NCBI RefSeq assembly: GCF_025574485.1
Contig: NZ_JAOBPO010000001.1
Location: 255,501-319,500, forward strand
DNA length: 64,000 nt
Reading direction: 5' to 3'
From: Kordiimonas aquimaris
Lineage (GTDB): Bacteria > Pseudomonadota > Alphaproteobacteria > Sphingomonadales > Kordiimonadaceae
The translations under genes and the position numbers were made by a program. Below the pieces are notes generated by a model. The model was given only the letters and a program-made list of their open reading frames with translations. It was not told the DNA's origin and ran no database searches. This document shows, one piece after another, positions 1 through 9,190 of this stretch (the stretch's first letter is position 1; each line of letters starts with the position of its first letter).

Positions 1-51
1 ACGCCGTTTGGCTCATATTCGATAATGTACGCCATATATTATAGCTCAGCC

Positions 52-73
52 TATTGGAGATAATATACCAATA
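52..73. other. Left-edge non-coding stretch with a small inverted repeat
   Basis: Bases 1-99 lie beyond the 3' end of hemY. The only structure seen is TATTGG (52-57) paired with CCAATA (68-73). No T-run follows on either strand, so it is a poor terminator candidate. No gene is visible. Confidence 0.3.
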
Positions 74-99
74 CTACATTCAAACAACTTAACGCATGG

Positions 100-1449
100 T
101 TACAGAACGCTACTGTCGGTTAGCATGGCAATCGTGCCATCGGGGTCGAAACTTTTTCTCGGCCCTGTGACCATTTGTTCATTTGACCACACAAGACTGT
201 CAAACATATCACAATCTTCACACAGTGGTGCCCAGCCCATCGGTTTATGTCCACACTGGCCGCATCGCCACGCGGCACTTTCTGGTGCATGCTTAAGCGC
301 TGTTTCAATGGGATCAGGGTCTTCTTTAAGCACATGAGCCAAAGCCAAACGATATTGCCATGCAGCACGCGATGGTGCCTCCTTAAGCAACCGTTCCAAC
401 ACTGGCTTGGCAGCAGTATATTCCCCGGCATCCATTAAGCCATCAACCAAAAGCAACAGAGATTCTGCATGATCTGGCTGTGCTTTAATAAGTGTGCGCA
501 CACGTTTAAGCCAATCTGTCGCGGCTTCAGCAGTATCCAACTCTTTATATGCAGCAGCAAGTGTTGCATGCGGGGCTTTGGACCATGCTTCCGTTATAAT
601 CTTGCTTGCCTTAGACATATTGCCTGAAGACATCTCTAGCCGTGCGAGCGCAACAACAGCCGGTGCAAAACCAGGGCGATACTTAAGGGCACGTTTTAAT
701 GCCTTAGTCGCCGCAGGTCGATCGCCTTTCATTTTCAACTCCGTTGCCTCCGCGTAAGCAACCGCACCACGGTGCCGTTGAATAGTTTCTGCGTTCAGTA
801 ATTTTTCCCGTGCTACTTTCTCAAGAGCCGTTTCTGCCTCAGCCCAATTACCAGCAGCAACCTCCAGTGCGAACAGCGTTTTCAAAACCCATGGGCTTTT
901 GCGATTTTCAGTAAATGCAACACGCGCTATTCGCAAAGCCTCGCTATCCCGCCCTGTACGTTTTGCCTCCGTTAACAAACCGCGCAAGCCAAGCAAGCGA
1001 CCATCATCTGTATTTTCCAAAGCGGCATATCTTTTTGCGGCAGCCGCATGATCACCATCACGCGTTGCAGCCTCGGCAGCAATAAGATGTACCATAGGCT
1101 GTGGCGGTAATAATACTTCAGCTTGCTGCACTAGCTGCAAGGCCAATTTGTGATCACCCGCAGACAGGGCAACCAATGACTGGTTAAGAATTTTGAAACC
1201 GCGACGTTGGCGTTTGATAATATTGTTGCTGCCCCAAATAGGCATATCACGACGGACCCAACCCACAAACCAAACCATTAGAGCCGTCAATGCAGCCACA
1301 CCAGAAAGCGCCAGAACAAGTGCAGCAAAACTCGTGTCGACAGCAAAAGCCTGAAACTGAATGGTGACCAAGCCAGGATGATCAGCAAGCCAAGCCGCTA
1401 AAGCTGCCAAAACCAGAATAAAAACAAACCAAATACTGAGCCGGATCAC
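100..1449 (-). CDS. hemY: HemY-like membrane TPR protein with C-terminal CxxC/CxxC module
   Basis: A 449-residue inner-membrane protein resembling the HemY family found at the end of hemCD operons. Two membrane segments (about 1-20 and 40-64) are followed by a basic cytoplasmic stretch and TPR-type helical repeats (about 90-385). The family has only a loosely defined role in late haem synthesis; it is not the protoporphyrinogen oxidase also called HemY. The C-terminus carries two cysteine pairs, C396/C399 and C410/C413, in a WRCxxCG...CxxCD pattern like the rubredoxin-type metal site of LapB. This suggests bound zinc or iron. It is the last gene of hemC-hemD-mitofilin-hemY, and its ATG overlaps the upstream stop (ATGA). 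Metal binding and the link to haem flux are inferred. Confidence 0.85.
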   Translation of the reverse strand: MIRLSIWFVFILVLAALAAWLADHPGLVTIQFQAFAVDTSFAALVLALSGVAALTALMVWFVGWVRRDMPIWGSNNIIKRQRRGFKILNQSLVALSAGDHKLALQLVQQAEVLLPPQPMVHLIAAEAATRDGDHAAAAKRYAALENTDDGRLLGLRGLLTEAKRTGRDSEALRIARVAFTENRKSPWVLKTLFALEVAAGNWAEAETALEKVAREKLLNAETIQRHRGAVAYAEATELKMKGDRPAATKALKRALKYRPGFAPAVVALARLEMSSGNMSKASKIITEAWSKAPHATLAAAYKELDTAEAATDWLKRVRTLIKAQPDHAESLLLLVDGLMDAGEYTAAKPVLERLLKEAPSRAAWQYRLALAHVLKEDPDPIETALKHAPESAAWRCGQCGHKPMGWAPLCEDCDMFDSLVWSNEQMVTGPRKSFDPDGTIAMLTDSSVL

Positions 1450-2660
1450 TCTTGGTCTCCAGTCGTGGAAAAAGTTGAACGCCCAGCAATAGTGCGTAGC
1501 GTTCGGTCAAGTGCCGCAAGCGTGTCAGCATGTGCTTGCGCTTCAATGATCCACTGTGCCGCAGCCTCTTTTGCAGCACCCTCAAGAGCCGACAAAGTTT
1601 GTATTGCCCCAGTAACATCGCGCACAACAAGCCTGCGCTCAGCATCAAGCAGTGCAGCGTCAATGCCTGTTGCATTGTCATCAGTACGCCGAACGGTAAA
1701 CAGGTTTGCCAAGAAGCCACCTTCTGCTTTTTCTTGCGCCAGCTTTATACCACGTGCCGTTTCATTAAAGCGCTTGCTCAGTTCCTGAAAACTCAACACA
1801 CCATCTGCATTATTATTAAGAATAGCGAAATCTGCACCGACAAGTTGTTGGTCAAGCGCAGGAAGAGACGCTAGATCAAGCTGGAGGCTATTCAGCTCTG
1901 CATCAAAGGAAAGTCCGGATTGTGCTTGTCCCTTGAGACGCCCAAGTACAACTAAAAGCCTGCCGCGCGGTGTCGTATCCAGCGCACCAGCCTGCAGCCC
2001 GGCAATAACAACTTCCATTGCAGCAACCTGACTTTTTAACTGGCTTGTCTCTGCTTGGGCCAGCGCTAACCGACCATTGACCACAGATACCTCAGGACTG
2101 GCCGTTCCTGCCAATGTCGCAAGACGCGCTGTTTCATTGCTTAGTCGCGATATTTCAGCTTTCAGCGCAGTGATTTCATCGTTTGTTGCCTGACCGCTTG
2201 TAGGCCCTACGCCCTGGCCAGCAACAAGGGCGATATCCTGTTCAAGTTTCGTTTGTGCAGACACAGCAGCATCTGCACGCTCTAGAAGCTGTGCAATCAT
2301 CTCCTGATGGCGCACAAACCTTTGTTCCCCAGCAGCAATTTGTTGCTCAAGATTGGCAAGCTCTTGCCTATACGCTTCAGCATCTAAACCATCACTCTGA
2401 CCGGTGCGCGGCTGCAAGATACCGGCATCAACAAGAGCTCTTCGGGCGTGGGGAGCGGCAAATATACCGCCTATAAATGCCAGCAAAATAAGCGCGGTAA
2501 TCCAACCAGCCTTACCACCCTTGGTGACCTGCGGTGTCGCTTCAACAGCTTTCATATTGTCTTTCGGTACTTCGGCTTCTTGTTCGGCAATGATTTCAGC
2601 ATCAATAACATCACCGTTTTCGACACGGTCCTCATCATTTTTTTTCGCTGTCACTGGCAT
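1446..2660 (-). CDS. Mitofilin/HemX-like inner-membrane coiled-coil protein
   Basis: A 404-residue protein of the bacterial mitofilin-like family (COG4223), common between hemD and hemY in alphaproteobacteria. An acidic cytoplasmic N-terminus (about 1-50) precedes a single membrane helix (about 53-70). A long coiled coil (about 90-225) rich in Glu, Gln and Ala follows, then a helical C-terminal region. By homology to mitochondrial Mic60 it may organise the inner membrane or scaffold the tetrapyrrole enzymes, but the bacterial role is not firmly settled. A GGAGACAT Shine-Dalgarno precedes the ATG. It follows hemD by 26 bases and overlaps hemY by 4 bases, so the genes are probably co-translated. 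Confidence 0.8.
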   Translation of the reverse strand: MPVTAKKNDEDRVENGDVIDAEIIAEQEAEVPKDNMKAVEATPQVTKGGKAGWITALILLAFIGGIFAAPHARRALVDAGILQPRTGQSDGLDAEAYRQELANLEQQIAAGEQRFVRHQEMIAQLLERADAAVSAQTKLEQDIALVAGQGVGPTSGQATNDEITALKAEISRLSNETARLATLAGTASPEVSVVNGRLALAQAETSQLKSQVAAMEVVIAGLQAGALDTTPRGRLLVVLGRLKGQAQSGLSFDAELNSLQLDLASLPALDQQLVGADFAILNNNADGVLSFQELSKRFNETARGIKLAQEKAEGGFLANLFTVRRTDDNATGIDAALLDAERRLVVRDVTGAIQTLSALEGAAKEAAAQWIIEAQAHADTLAALDRTLRTIAGRSTFSTTGDQE

Positions 2661-2686
2661 ATGTCTCCATAAGCAAATAGTGCGTA

Positions 2687-3385
2687 TTAGTTGCCCACAA
2701 TACTGAGAACGGCTTTCTCAGTAGGAATAATCGCATATTCTTTAGACTTCCATGGCCCAAGCAAATTGTCTGCTACGCGCGTCGACAAACAAACCGCTTT
2801 CATTTGTCGCAGCCAATCTGATCGACCATGATCAGCTACAACTTCTTCAAATGTGGTGGCTGTACGCGGAGAATAAAAGAGGGCTACGTCAATTTCTCCA
2901 GCATCAAGCGCTTCCTGCACACCAATGCTAACACTCCGTGCAGGCTGTGTTTGATATGTGACTGTATGATCGGCATCCAAACCTTCATCGCGCAAAACTG
3001 CTGCAATATTGTATGCTAAATTACTACCACATAGGTGTGTGTATTTACGCTTTTCACTGATACCGCATTCCAGCAACATCGGAATCATCTGCCTTGCTGT
3101 ACCAGGCCCGACGGTGACATTAGTGAAACCAAGCGCGCGTATCTCATCTGCCGTTTTTTCGCCCACAGCAAATATAGGGCGAGCCTTGTTGCCAATATTA
3201 ACCAACCCTAATCGGGCAGCGTTTTTGCTGGTTATAATCAGGCTTCTGTTTTCATCAGGAATTTCAAAAGAGACAGCTTCTACCTGTAACATCGGCGCAA
3301 TAATAACACTGTGCCCCATCGCTTCTAGCTTTTCAGCAGTCAATGTTGCTTCATCAATCGGTCTTGTTACAAGTATTGTTGTCAT
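2687..3385 (-). CDS. hemD: Uroporphyrinogen-III synthase
   Basis: A 232-residue cytosolic enzyme that cyclises hydroxymethylbilane to uroporphyrinogen III, inverting ring D. The length is normal for HemD (about 230-250). The N-terminus (TTILVTRPIDEATLTAEKLEAMG) has the usual VTRP start, and the TSKNAAR segment and FAVGEKTADEIRALGF match family landmarks. HemD is poorly conserved, so the position immediately after hemC, with a 4-base ATGA-type overlap, is strong supporting evidence. The gene is probably transcribed from the promoter of hemC. Confidence 0.93.
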   Translation of the reverse strand: MTTILVTRPIDEATLTAEKLEAMGHSVIIAPMLQVEAVSFEIPDENRSLIITSKNAARLGLVNIGNKARPIFAVGEKTADEIRALGFTNVTVGPGTARQMIPMLLECGISEKRKYTHLCGSNLAYNIAAVLRDEGLDADHTVTYQTQPARSVSIGVQEALDAGEIDVALFYSPRTATTFEEVVADHGRSDWLRQMKAVCLSTRVADNLLGPWKSKEYAIIPTEKAVLSIVGN

Positions 3386-4341
3386 TCGAATTCCGCCTCT
3401 ACTTCTCGAGCTAACGTCTCAAAAAATGCAGACCCTGCATCTTCCTTTATTTTATCACCCAACGCCAAACCCAGCGCAACTGCTTCCTCTTTGCATGTAT
3501 TTGCCTTACCGTTTGCCTCAAATGTTTGCTGACCATTAATCGACAACAACATTGCGTTCATAACCAATGCACCATCTTCCAATGCCGCATACGCTGCCAC
3601 TGGTGTTCGGCACGAACCATCCAAGCGTGCCAGAAAAGCACGTTCCGCCATCACAGCCAATGCCGTTGCTGCATGATGTAATGGTGCCAGCAAGTTGGCC
3701 ATTGCCGTATCATCCGACCTTATCTCAATAGTAACCGCCCCTTGCGCAGGCGCAGGCAAAAAATCATCAAGCGATAGCTTTGCATTTGCTACGTGCGGCA
3801 TGCTCAAGCGGTTTAACCCCGCCAAAGCTAAAAATGTTGCATCAGCCTCACCGTCTTCAATTTTACGCAGGCGTGTTTGCACGTTGCCGCGAAAAGTAAC
3901 AACACTCAGGTCAGGGCGCAGCCTTAGTGCTTGCGCACGCCGCCGCAGTGAAGCTGTTCCCAAAACAGCGCCTTGGGGCAAACTCATAAAGTCTGGAAAT
4001 TTTTGACTAATAAAGGCGTCTCTCGGGTCCTCCCGCTCCAGGAACACTGCTAGCTCAAGCCCTTCAGGCAACGAGGTTGGCATATCCTTACTGGAATGAA
4101 CCGCACAATCAATATTACCAGCCAACAACGCTTCTTCAATTTCCTTGGTGAACAGGCCTTTCCCGCCAGCAGTCATCAAATGCTTGTCCAGGATGCGGTC
4201 ACCACTGGTCTTTATCACCACGATCTCAATATCATCAGCCAATAGGCTGTCATGGGCCTGAATCAACCGGGCACGCACATCTGTCGCTTGCGCTAACGCA
4301 AGCGGGCTTCCTCGTGTACCAATGCGTAGTTTCTTTTTCAC
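3382..4341 (-). CDS. hemC: Porphobilinogen deaminase (hydroxymethylbilane synthase)
   Basis: Joins four porphobilinogen molecules into hydroxymethylbilane in the cytosol. LRIGTRGSPLALAQ at the N-terminus, the catalytic Asp in HSSKDMPT and the cofactor-bearing Cys in LDGSCRTPV (dipyrromethane attachment) are all present. I place the start at a GTG at 4341, preceded by GAAGAAGAGG at good spacing; this puts LRIGTRG at residue 5, as in homologues. The frame stays open to another GTG at 4377, which would add 12 residues (331 in total). First gene of the hem operon, divergent from tsaD across about 190 bases. Confidence 0.96.
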   Translation of the reverse strand: MKKKLRIGTRGSPLALAQATDVRARLIQAHDSLLADDIEIVVIKTSGDRILDKHLMTAGGKGLFTKEIEEALLAGNIDCAVHSSKDMPTSLPEGLELAVFLEREDPRDAFISQKFPDFMSLPQGAVLGTASLRRRAQALRLRPDLSVVTFRGNVQTRLRKIEDGEADATFLALAGLNRLSMPHVANAKLSLDDFLPAPAQGAVTIEIRSDDTAMANLLAPLHHAATALAVMAERAFLARLDGSCRTPVAAYAALEDGALVMNAMLLSINGQQTFEANGKANTCKEEAVALGLALGDKIKEDAGSAFFETLAREVEAEFE

Positions 4342-4532
4342 CGCAGCCTCTTCTTCGTGAGATGATACAATTATCACCTTCTCAATTGGTTAATTGGCGT
4401 ATAGAAGCATCACTGTAAAGGCCGGATTACAATAGATATATAGATAAATATGTGGTCACCGATAGAGGATACCCGTAAATACGGTTACGGCGCAGCTCAT
4501 TATGATAGAGACGAGGAACTTGTAAGAAGCGC

Positions 4533-5642
4533 ATGGTAGATACACCGCACAAATCTAGGCAATGCTTCGTTCTTGGTATTGAAACAAGCTGCGACGAAAC
4601 CGCTGTGGCAGTCGTGGATCAACGTAAAAAAATTCTGGCGCACAAAATCCTGTCACAGATAGATGATCATGCTGAATACGGCGGCGTTGTCCCTGAAATC
4701 GCAGCGCGGCAACATATATCAAACCTTGATAACCTTATTGAGCAAACACTCTCTGATGCCAACATGGCCATTCATGATCTCTCTGCCATCGCTGCAACAA
4801 CTGGCCCTGGATTGGTTGGCGGGCTTATGGTCGGTGTCATGACAGCCAAAGCAATTGCAGCAGCTGCAAACAAACCATTTATCGCAATTAACCACCTGGA
4901 AGGGCACGCCCTTACACCACGGCTAGTTGAAGATATTGCCTTCCCGTACTTGTTATTGTTGATGTCTGGTGGGCACTGCCAAATCCTGATGGCACGCGGT
5001 GTTGGTGATTACACGCGCCTCGGCAGCACCATTGATGACGCGGCCGGTGAAGCCTTTGACAAGACAGCCAAGCTTCTTGGCCTGCCGTATCCAGGTGGGC
5101 CAGCAGTTGAAAAGGCAGCAAGAAACGGTAACCCGCAGCGTTTTCCATTGCCAACGCCTTTACTGGGCAAACCGGGCTGCGATTTTTCCTTTTCTGGCTT
5201 GAAAACTGCGGTGAGACGCACGGCAGAAGCATGTGTGACAGAGCGCGGCAGTTTGTTTGTTGATGATCGTGCCGACATATGTGCAGCATTTCAAACGGCG
5301 ATTGGCCGCTGCATTGAGGATCGCTTGCAGCGCGGCATTACCATATTCCGGGAAGAAGCAGGCGAAACGCGTCTGCCACTGGTGGTTGCTGGCGGCGTTG
5401 CTGCAAACCAGTACTTACGCGGGGTGATTGAAGGCGTTGCAACTAACAACAATATGTCCTTTCATGCGCCGCCACTTGCTTTGTGCACGGACAACGGCGC
5501 CATGATAGCATGGGCCGGCATGGAACGCTTTTTAGACAACCCGCACATTGATGACCATGATGTTTCTCCGCGTCCAAGGTGGCCCCTTGACGGTGAGGCC
5601 AAGCCTAAAATTGGTTCAGGGCGAAAGGGCACTAAAGCATAA
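4533..5642 (+). CDS. tsaD: tRNA N6-adenosine threonylcarbamoyltransferase
   Basis: TsaD (Gcp/Kae1/Qri7 family) transfers the threonylcarbamoyl group to A37 of ANN-decoding tRNAs, with TsaB and TsaE. The 369 residues fit the bacterial/mitochondrial range (about 340-370). [15 protein letters not shown] opens the first ASKHA lobe. H121 and H125 in NHLEGH are the metal ligands, and [21 protein letters not shown] and the late [12 protein letters not shown] are further hallmarks. It heads a plus-strand group with gpsA 73 bases downstream, a conserved alphaproteobacterial neighbourhood. The Shine-Dalgarno is weak (AGAAG). Confidence 0.97.
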   Translation: MVDTPHKSRQCFVLGIETSCDETAVAVVDQRKKILAHKILSQIDDHAEYGGVVPEIAARQHISNLDNLIEQTLSDANMAIHDLSAIAATTGPGLVGGLMVGVMTAKAIAAAANKPFIAINHLEGHALTPRLVEDIAFPYLLLLMSGGHCQILMARGVGDYTRLGSTIDDAAGEAFDKTAKLLGLPYPGGPAVEKAARNGNPQRFPLPTPLLGKPGCDFSFSGLKTAVRRTAEACVTERGSLFVDDRADICAAFQTAIGRCIEDRLQRGITIFREEAGETRLPLVVAGGVAANQYLRGVIEGVATNNNMSFHAPPLALCTDNGAMIAWAGMERFLDNPHIDDHDVSPRPRWPLDGEAKPKIGSGRKGTKA

Positions 5643-5715
5643 AACATCATGACAAGAAGCTTGCAGTCATGCCGGACTAAGGGCAAATTACCATGCACAC
5701 ATTAGGAGATGGTCT

Positions 5716-6708
5716 TTGCAAAACATTGGGGTTCTAGGTGCAGGCGCATGGGGAACGGCCCTTGCAGCAGCAGCGGTTGAAGCTGGACGTAATACGCTAC
5801 TGTGGGCACGCGAACCTGAAGTGGTGTCTGCCATCAATGAAACACACGTAAATACTGTTTATCTGCCACAGGTCGAATTGAGCAAGAACCTCAAGGCAAC
5901 GCAAAACCTTAGTGATATGGCCGTTTGTGACGCAGTTTTGCTCGTAACGCCCGCACAGCACCTCCGCAGCATGGCCGCTTCGCTGGTTCCTCACCTCAAG
6001 AAAGGTGTGCCGCTCGTTATCTGCTCCAAAGGTATTGAGGTGCAAACCGGTCAGCTCATGAGCCAAGCCATCAAGGAAGTGACACAAGAACATCCTGTTG
6101 GCGTCCTTTCTGGGCCAACTTTTGCGATTGAGGTTGCCCGCGGCCTACCTTGCGCAATAACACTTGCAACTGAAGACGAGAAAGTAGGCCAAGAACTTGT
6201 CAATGCCATTGGTTTACCAACATTCAGACCATATCTGAGCGACGATATAATCGGTGCCCAAATTGGTGGCGCTATCAAAAATGTGCTTGCTATCGCTACA
6301 GGAATAGCAGCCGGCCTTGAAACAGGCGAAAACGCACGGGCTGCTGTTATTACACGCGGCCTTGCTGAAATGATGCGCTTCGGGGCATTTTTCGGTGCGC
6401 GGCGCGAAACTTTGATGGGTTTATCCGGGCTTGGTGACCTTATTTTAACTTGTTCCAGTACACAATCTCGCAATATGTCGCTGGGTAAAGCTATTGGCGA
6501 AGGCCAGACACTTGCTGATATTATGGCAGAACGAAATTCTGTTGCAGAGGGCGCTCATACCGTTGAGATTGTCTATCAAATAGCCGAGCGTGAAAACCTC
6601 GATATGCCAATTACCAAGGCTGTGTATCGTATTTTGAAAGAAGGCAAACACGCACGCGACATCATGAATAATTTGCTGGCGCGGCCTTTTACCGACGAAA
6701 ACTCTTAG
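5716..6708 (+). CDS. gpsA: Glycerol-3-phosphate dehydrogenase [NAD(P)+]
   Basis: Reduces dihydroxyacetone phosphate to sn-glycerol-3-phosphate, the backbone for phospholipids. The 330 residues match the family. A Rossmann GAGAWGTALA motif lies at the N-terminus, followed by LSGPTFAIEV and the catalytic Lys region in QIGGAIKNVLAIATG. The start is a TTG at 5716, preceded by TAGGAG at 5703-5708. A nearby ATG (5709) is out of frame, so TTG appears correct. It is followed after 9 bases by the YciI-like gene, indicating an operon with tsaD upstream. Confidence 0.97.
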   Translation: MQNIGVLGAGAWGTALAAAAVEAGRNTLLWAREPEVVSAINETHVNTVYLPQVELSKNLKATQNLSDMAVCDAVLLVTPAQHLRSMAASLVPHLKKGVPLVICSKGIEVQTGQLMSQAIKEVTQEHPVGVLSGPTFAIEVARGLPCAITLATEDEKVGQELVNAIGLPTFRPYLSDDIIGAQIGGAIKNVLAIATGIAAGLETGENARAAVITRGLAEMMRFGAFFGARRETLMGLSGLGDLILTCSSTQSRNMSLGKAIGEGQTLADIMAERNSVAEGAHTVEIVYQIAERENLDMPITKAVYRILKEGKHARDIMNNLLARPFTDENS

Positions 6709-6717
6709 GAGACACAA

Positions 6718-7017
6718 ATGCTATTCGCTATATTATGCCATGACAAACCCGACAGTGTGGACCTGCGAATGGCAACACGCCCGGCACATGTAGAATATCT
6801 GAAATCTGCAGGTGACCGTGTAAAAATTGCTGGCCCTATAATGTCGAGCGGAGAAGAGCCTGAGCCTTTAGGCAGCCTAATCGTTATAGATGCAGCAAGT
6901 GAAGCAGCCGTCCAGCTATTCGCTGACAATGACCCATACACCACTGCAGGCCTTTTTGACCGTGTGGAAATTCAGCCCTGGAAACGCGCCATTGGTGCGT
7001 GGGGTGAAGAAAGCTAA
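6718..7017 (+). CDS. YciI-like (YCII domain) protein
   Basis: A 99-residue single-domain protein of the YCII/DGPF-related family, a ferredoxin-like fold. The conserved His (H24, in RPAHVEYLK) and Asp (D72, in DNDPYTTAGLF) of the putative active site are present. Family function is largely unknown; some members are dehalogenase-like or accessory domains. It is preceded by GGAGAC and lies in the tsaD-gpsA-yciI-EVE-Rieske operon. A second paralogue lies at 32762-33091. Confidence 0.88.
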   Translation: MLFAILCHDKPDSVDLRMATRPAHVEYLKSAGDRVKIAGPIMSSGEEPEPLGSLIVIDAASEAAVQLFADNDPYTTAGLFDRVEIQPWKRAIGAWGEES

Positions 7018-7022
7018 GATCG

Positions 7023-7433
7023 ATGCATTATTGGCTGGTTAAATCAGAACCTGGGGATTGGTCGTGGCAAGATCAATTAGGCGTCACTTCGGAACCGTGG
7101 GACGGTGTTCGCAATTTCCAGGCACAGAAAAACATGCGCGCCATGGAAGTGGGGGATAAAGTTTTCTTTTACCACTCAGGCAAAGAGCGAGCTGTTGTAG
7201 GACTTTGCATTGTTGCAAGAGCGTCTTACCCTGACCCAGAGGACGCAACCGAACGCTTTTGCCTGGTTGATCTGTCCGCAATAGAAACCGCGGCTTCACC
7301 AGTTACACTTGCTGCAATAAAAGCCGAACCCGCTCTTGCTGAAATCGCCCTTGTACGTCAAAGCAGGCTATCAGTTATGCCCCTAAGCGAACAGGCGTTC
7401 CAACATATATACAATATGGCTCGTTTCGCGTGA
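7023..7433 (+). CDS. EVE-domain protein (PUA-like fold)
   Basis: A 136-residue EVE domain with the hallmark N-terminus YWLVKSEPGDWSW, then WDGVRNFQAQKNMR and VGDKVFFYHS. EVE domains share a fold with PUA and YTH and are thought to bind modified bases. The narrow stand-alone subgroup next to gpsA is widespread in Proteobacteria but has no agreed substrate. Only 5 bases separate it from the YciI gene, and its stop overlaps the next gene's GTG (GTGA), so translation is probably coupled. Confidence 0.92.
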   Translation: MHYWLVKSEPGDWSWQDQLGVTSEPWDGVRNFQAQKNMRAMEVGDKVFFYHSGKERAVVGLCIVARASYPDPEDATERFCLVDLSAIETAASPVTLAAIKAEPALAEIALVRQSRLSVMPLSEQAFQHIYNMARFA

Positions 7434-7816
7434 CAATACCGAACATAAAACCAATTGAACTTTCGGAGTTACCCGCAGGGCCCGAAACAGGTACGCATCT
7501 TGTTGATATAGATCATTTACCAGACCACGGTGGCAAGGAACTAATATACACTGAAGGCGACCTGCGTACGAGCATTCTGATTCAGAAAACAGGCGATATC
7601 GTTGGTGTTTTTCTCAATCATTGCCCTCATGCGGGTACACCGCTCAATATGTTTGGCCATCGTTTTTTGGACGCTTCTGGCAAATATCTTATATGCCGCA
7701 CACATGGTGCCCTGTTTAATCCGGAAAGCGGTATATGTGTGCGAGGCCCTTGTGTAGGACAGACATTACGACCAGTAGCGCATACCATCAGGAGCGGCAG
7801 CATATACAGCGCGTAA
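7430..7816 (+). CDS. Rieske [2Fe-2S] ferredoxin-like protein
   Basis: A 128-residue soluble single-domain Rieske protein. The cluster ligands are C65-x-H67 (CPHAG) and C89-x2-H92 (CRTHG), 21 residues apart, normal for this fold. There is no signal peptide or membrane anchor, so it is likely cytosolic, unlike the bc1 Rieske. Stand-alone proteins of this type often serve as electron carriers or oxygenase partners, but no partner oxygenase is nearby. The start is GTG, overlapping the EVE stop. Last gene of the operon, converging on the next gene. Confidence 0.9.
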   Translation: MTIPNIKPIELSELPAGPETGTHLVDIDHLPDHGGKELIYTEGDLRTSILIQKTGDIVGVFLNHCPHAGTPLNMFGHRFLDASGKYLICRTHGALFNPESGICVRGPCVGQTLRPVAHTIRSGSIYSA

Positions 7817-7834
7817 CACTCTACAGTTTTATAG

Positions 7835-8524
7835 CTAGATCATTACAGTACCAGAACGGCGTTGTTGCTGACGGCTTGCAGGCGCATCCGGACGCTCAGG
7901 TTCTTCAACAGAAAATACCACCCAGTAATTCTGATAATTTTCTGCGCGTACTACAGATTTCAGCACCATAGAACGTTCAGGGTCAAAATAAATGGTGTCT
8001 TTCTTGCGTCTCTTAACGCCGTTCCATTCAAATTCCCAATCCATTTCGATAACAAGTGTTCGCTGTGGGCCACCTTTAAGGTCGATGGTCTTTTCGCCGA
8101 CAACCTCTATGTGTGTCCAGAAGTCGGCTGATTGGCCGCCTTCAACATAAAACATCGTGCCCTTAACGCCTGTCGTTTTGCCAACTTTCAGCGGAAAAAT
8201 ATCTTCCAGAACACTATCATCAATGGTTGTTTCGTAGCGCAGCCCCTGATCAACACCGCCAACAGGAAACAACCCGCGGTACAGGCTTACTTCACGAATA
8301 AGTCCGCCGCGCCAGTCACGAAATTCTGTTGTAACCAACTTATCCTCAATGCCGGTTACTTCAGCAATAACATCCTGACCATGCATTTTGATAAAAGCAC
8401 GTGTACCAACAAGTGCGCCCGGCGAAGAAGGTAACCGATCCGCAGCATCACAGGCACTTATTAAAACAAATGCAAAAAGGCCGATAAAACGTATGAACGC
8501 CCGCACGAATTTATTCTCCGTCAT
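7835..8524 (-). CDS. Putative lipoprotein of unknown function
   Basis: About 229 residues from ATG 8524; an upstream in-frame GTG at 8539 is possible. A basic N-terminus and hydrophobic stretch end in a lipobox (LISAC), predicting lipid attachment at Cys and location in a membrane facing the periplasm. The mature part is beta-rich, with two repeated-looking segments (GTRAFIKMHGQDVIAEVTG and a later EFEWNGVKRRKKDTIYFDP). I do not recognise a family with certainty. The C-terminal tail is Gln/Arg-rich. Converges on the Rieske gene with 18 bases between. Confidence 0.72.
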   Translation of the reverse strand: MTENKFVRAFIRFIGLFAFVLISACDAADRLPSSPGALVGTRAFIKMHGQDVIAEVTGIEDKLVTTEFRDWRGGLIREVSLYRGLFPVGGVDQGLRYETTIDDSVLEDIFPLKVGKTTGVKGTMFYVEGGQSADFWTHIEVVGEKTIDLKGGPQRTLVIEMDWEFEWNGVKRRKKDTIYFDPERSMVLKSVVRAENYQNYWVVFSVEEPERPDAPASRQQQRRSGTVMI

Positions 8525-8583
8525 ATTTTTATCCAACACACATGTGCGGTAAAAATATATCCTGTTTGTCGTTAATCACACCG

Positions 8584-9063
8584 CTATTTGTCATGCTGGT
8601 CGACTGAGTCGCGGTTTCTGCGAGACTGAGCTAGTGCGATATTTTTTCTTATTGTTCTCGATTTAGGCGCAAACTGCAGCCCTTTTTCGTATTCCTTCAT
8701 TGCATCCTGATACTGTCCAAGACCAAGATAAGCATTACCTCTATTATTGTAATAACGCCAGTTATGCGGGGCAAGGTCAATCGCTTTATCACAGTGAATA
8801 ATAGCGTCTTCCCAAATTTCTTCACGAATGTTGGCAATACATAACCCATTATGGGCATTAGCTTGTTGCGCATTGGTAAGATTCGATTTTAATGCTCTTT
8901 CATAAGCTTGGCGGGCCTCGGATATATGTCCACTTTTGATATGGTCATTGCCGCGCCGAATAAGGTCTGATGGATGGAGAATAATTTTGGTCACATCTGC
9001 CCAAGCCCCAGTAGTAGAAGCTGAAACAAACATCAATAATGTTAACAATAATGCCTTAGTCAT
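8584..9063 (-). CDS. Exported tetratricopeptide-repeat protein
   Basis: About 159 residues from ATG 9063, which has AAGG upstream and gives a clean signal peptide (MTKALLLTLLMFVSASTTGAWA). A GTG at 9093 would add 10 residues before it. The mature part contains about three TPR units (roughly 34-135), including WRYYNNRGNAYLGLGQYQDAM, ending in a basic tail. A periplasmic TPR scaffold is likely; the partner is unknown. The pattern resembles small TPR proteins common in alphaproteobacteria. Confidence 0.8.
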   Translation of the reverse strand: MTKALLLTLLMFVSASTTGAWADVTKIILHPSDLIRRGNDHIKSGHISEARQAYERALKSNLTNAQQANAHNGLCIANIREEIWEDAIIHCDKAIDLAPHNWRYYNNRGNAYLGLGQYQDAMKEYEKGLQFAPKSRTIRKNIALAQSRRNRDSVDQHDK

Positions 9064-9190
9064 GGCCGCCTTCTGCACTATCAATCGCAACACAAGTGAT
9101 TATAGCTAATTGTGTGCAAATAAGCAAAGTTCGCAGCACATAAGCTAGTACAATAGGCGTTATCCTATAACAGGAAATGTGAATCGAAAA

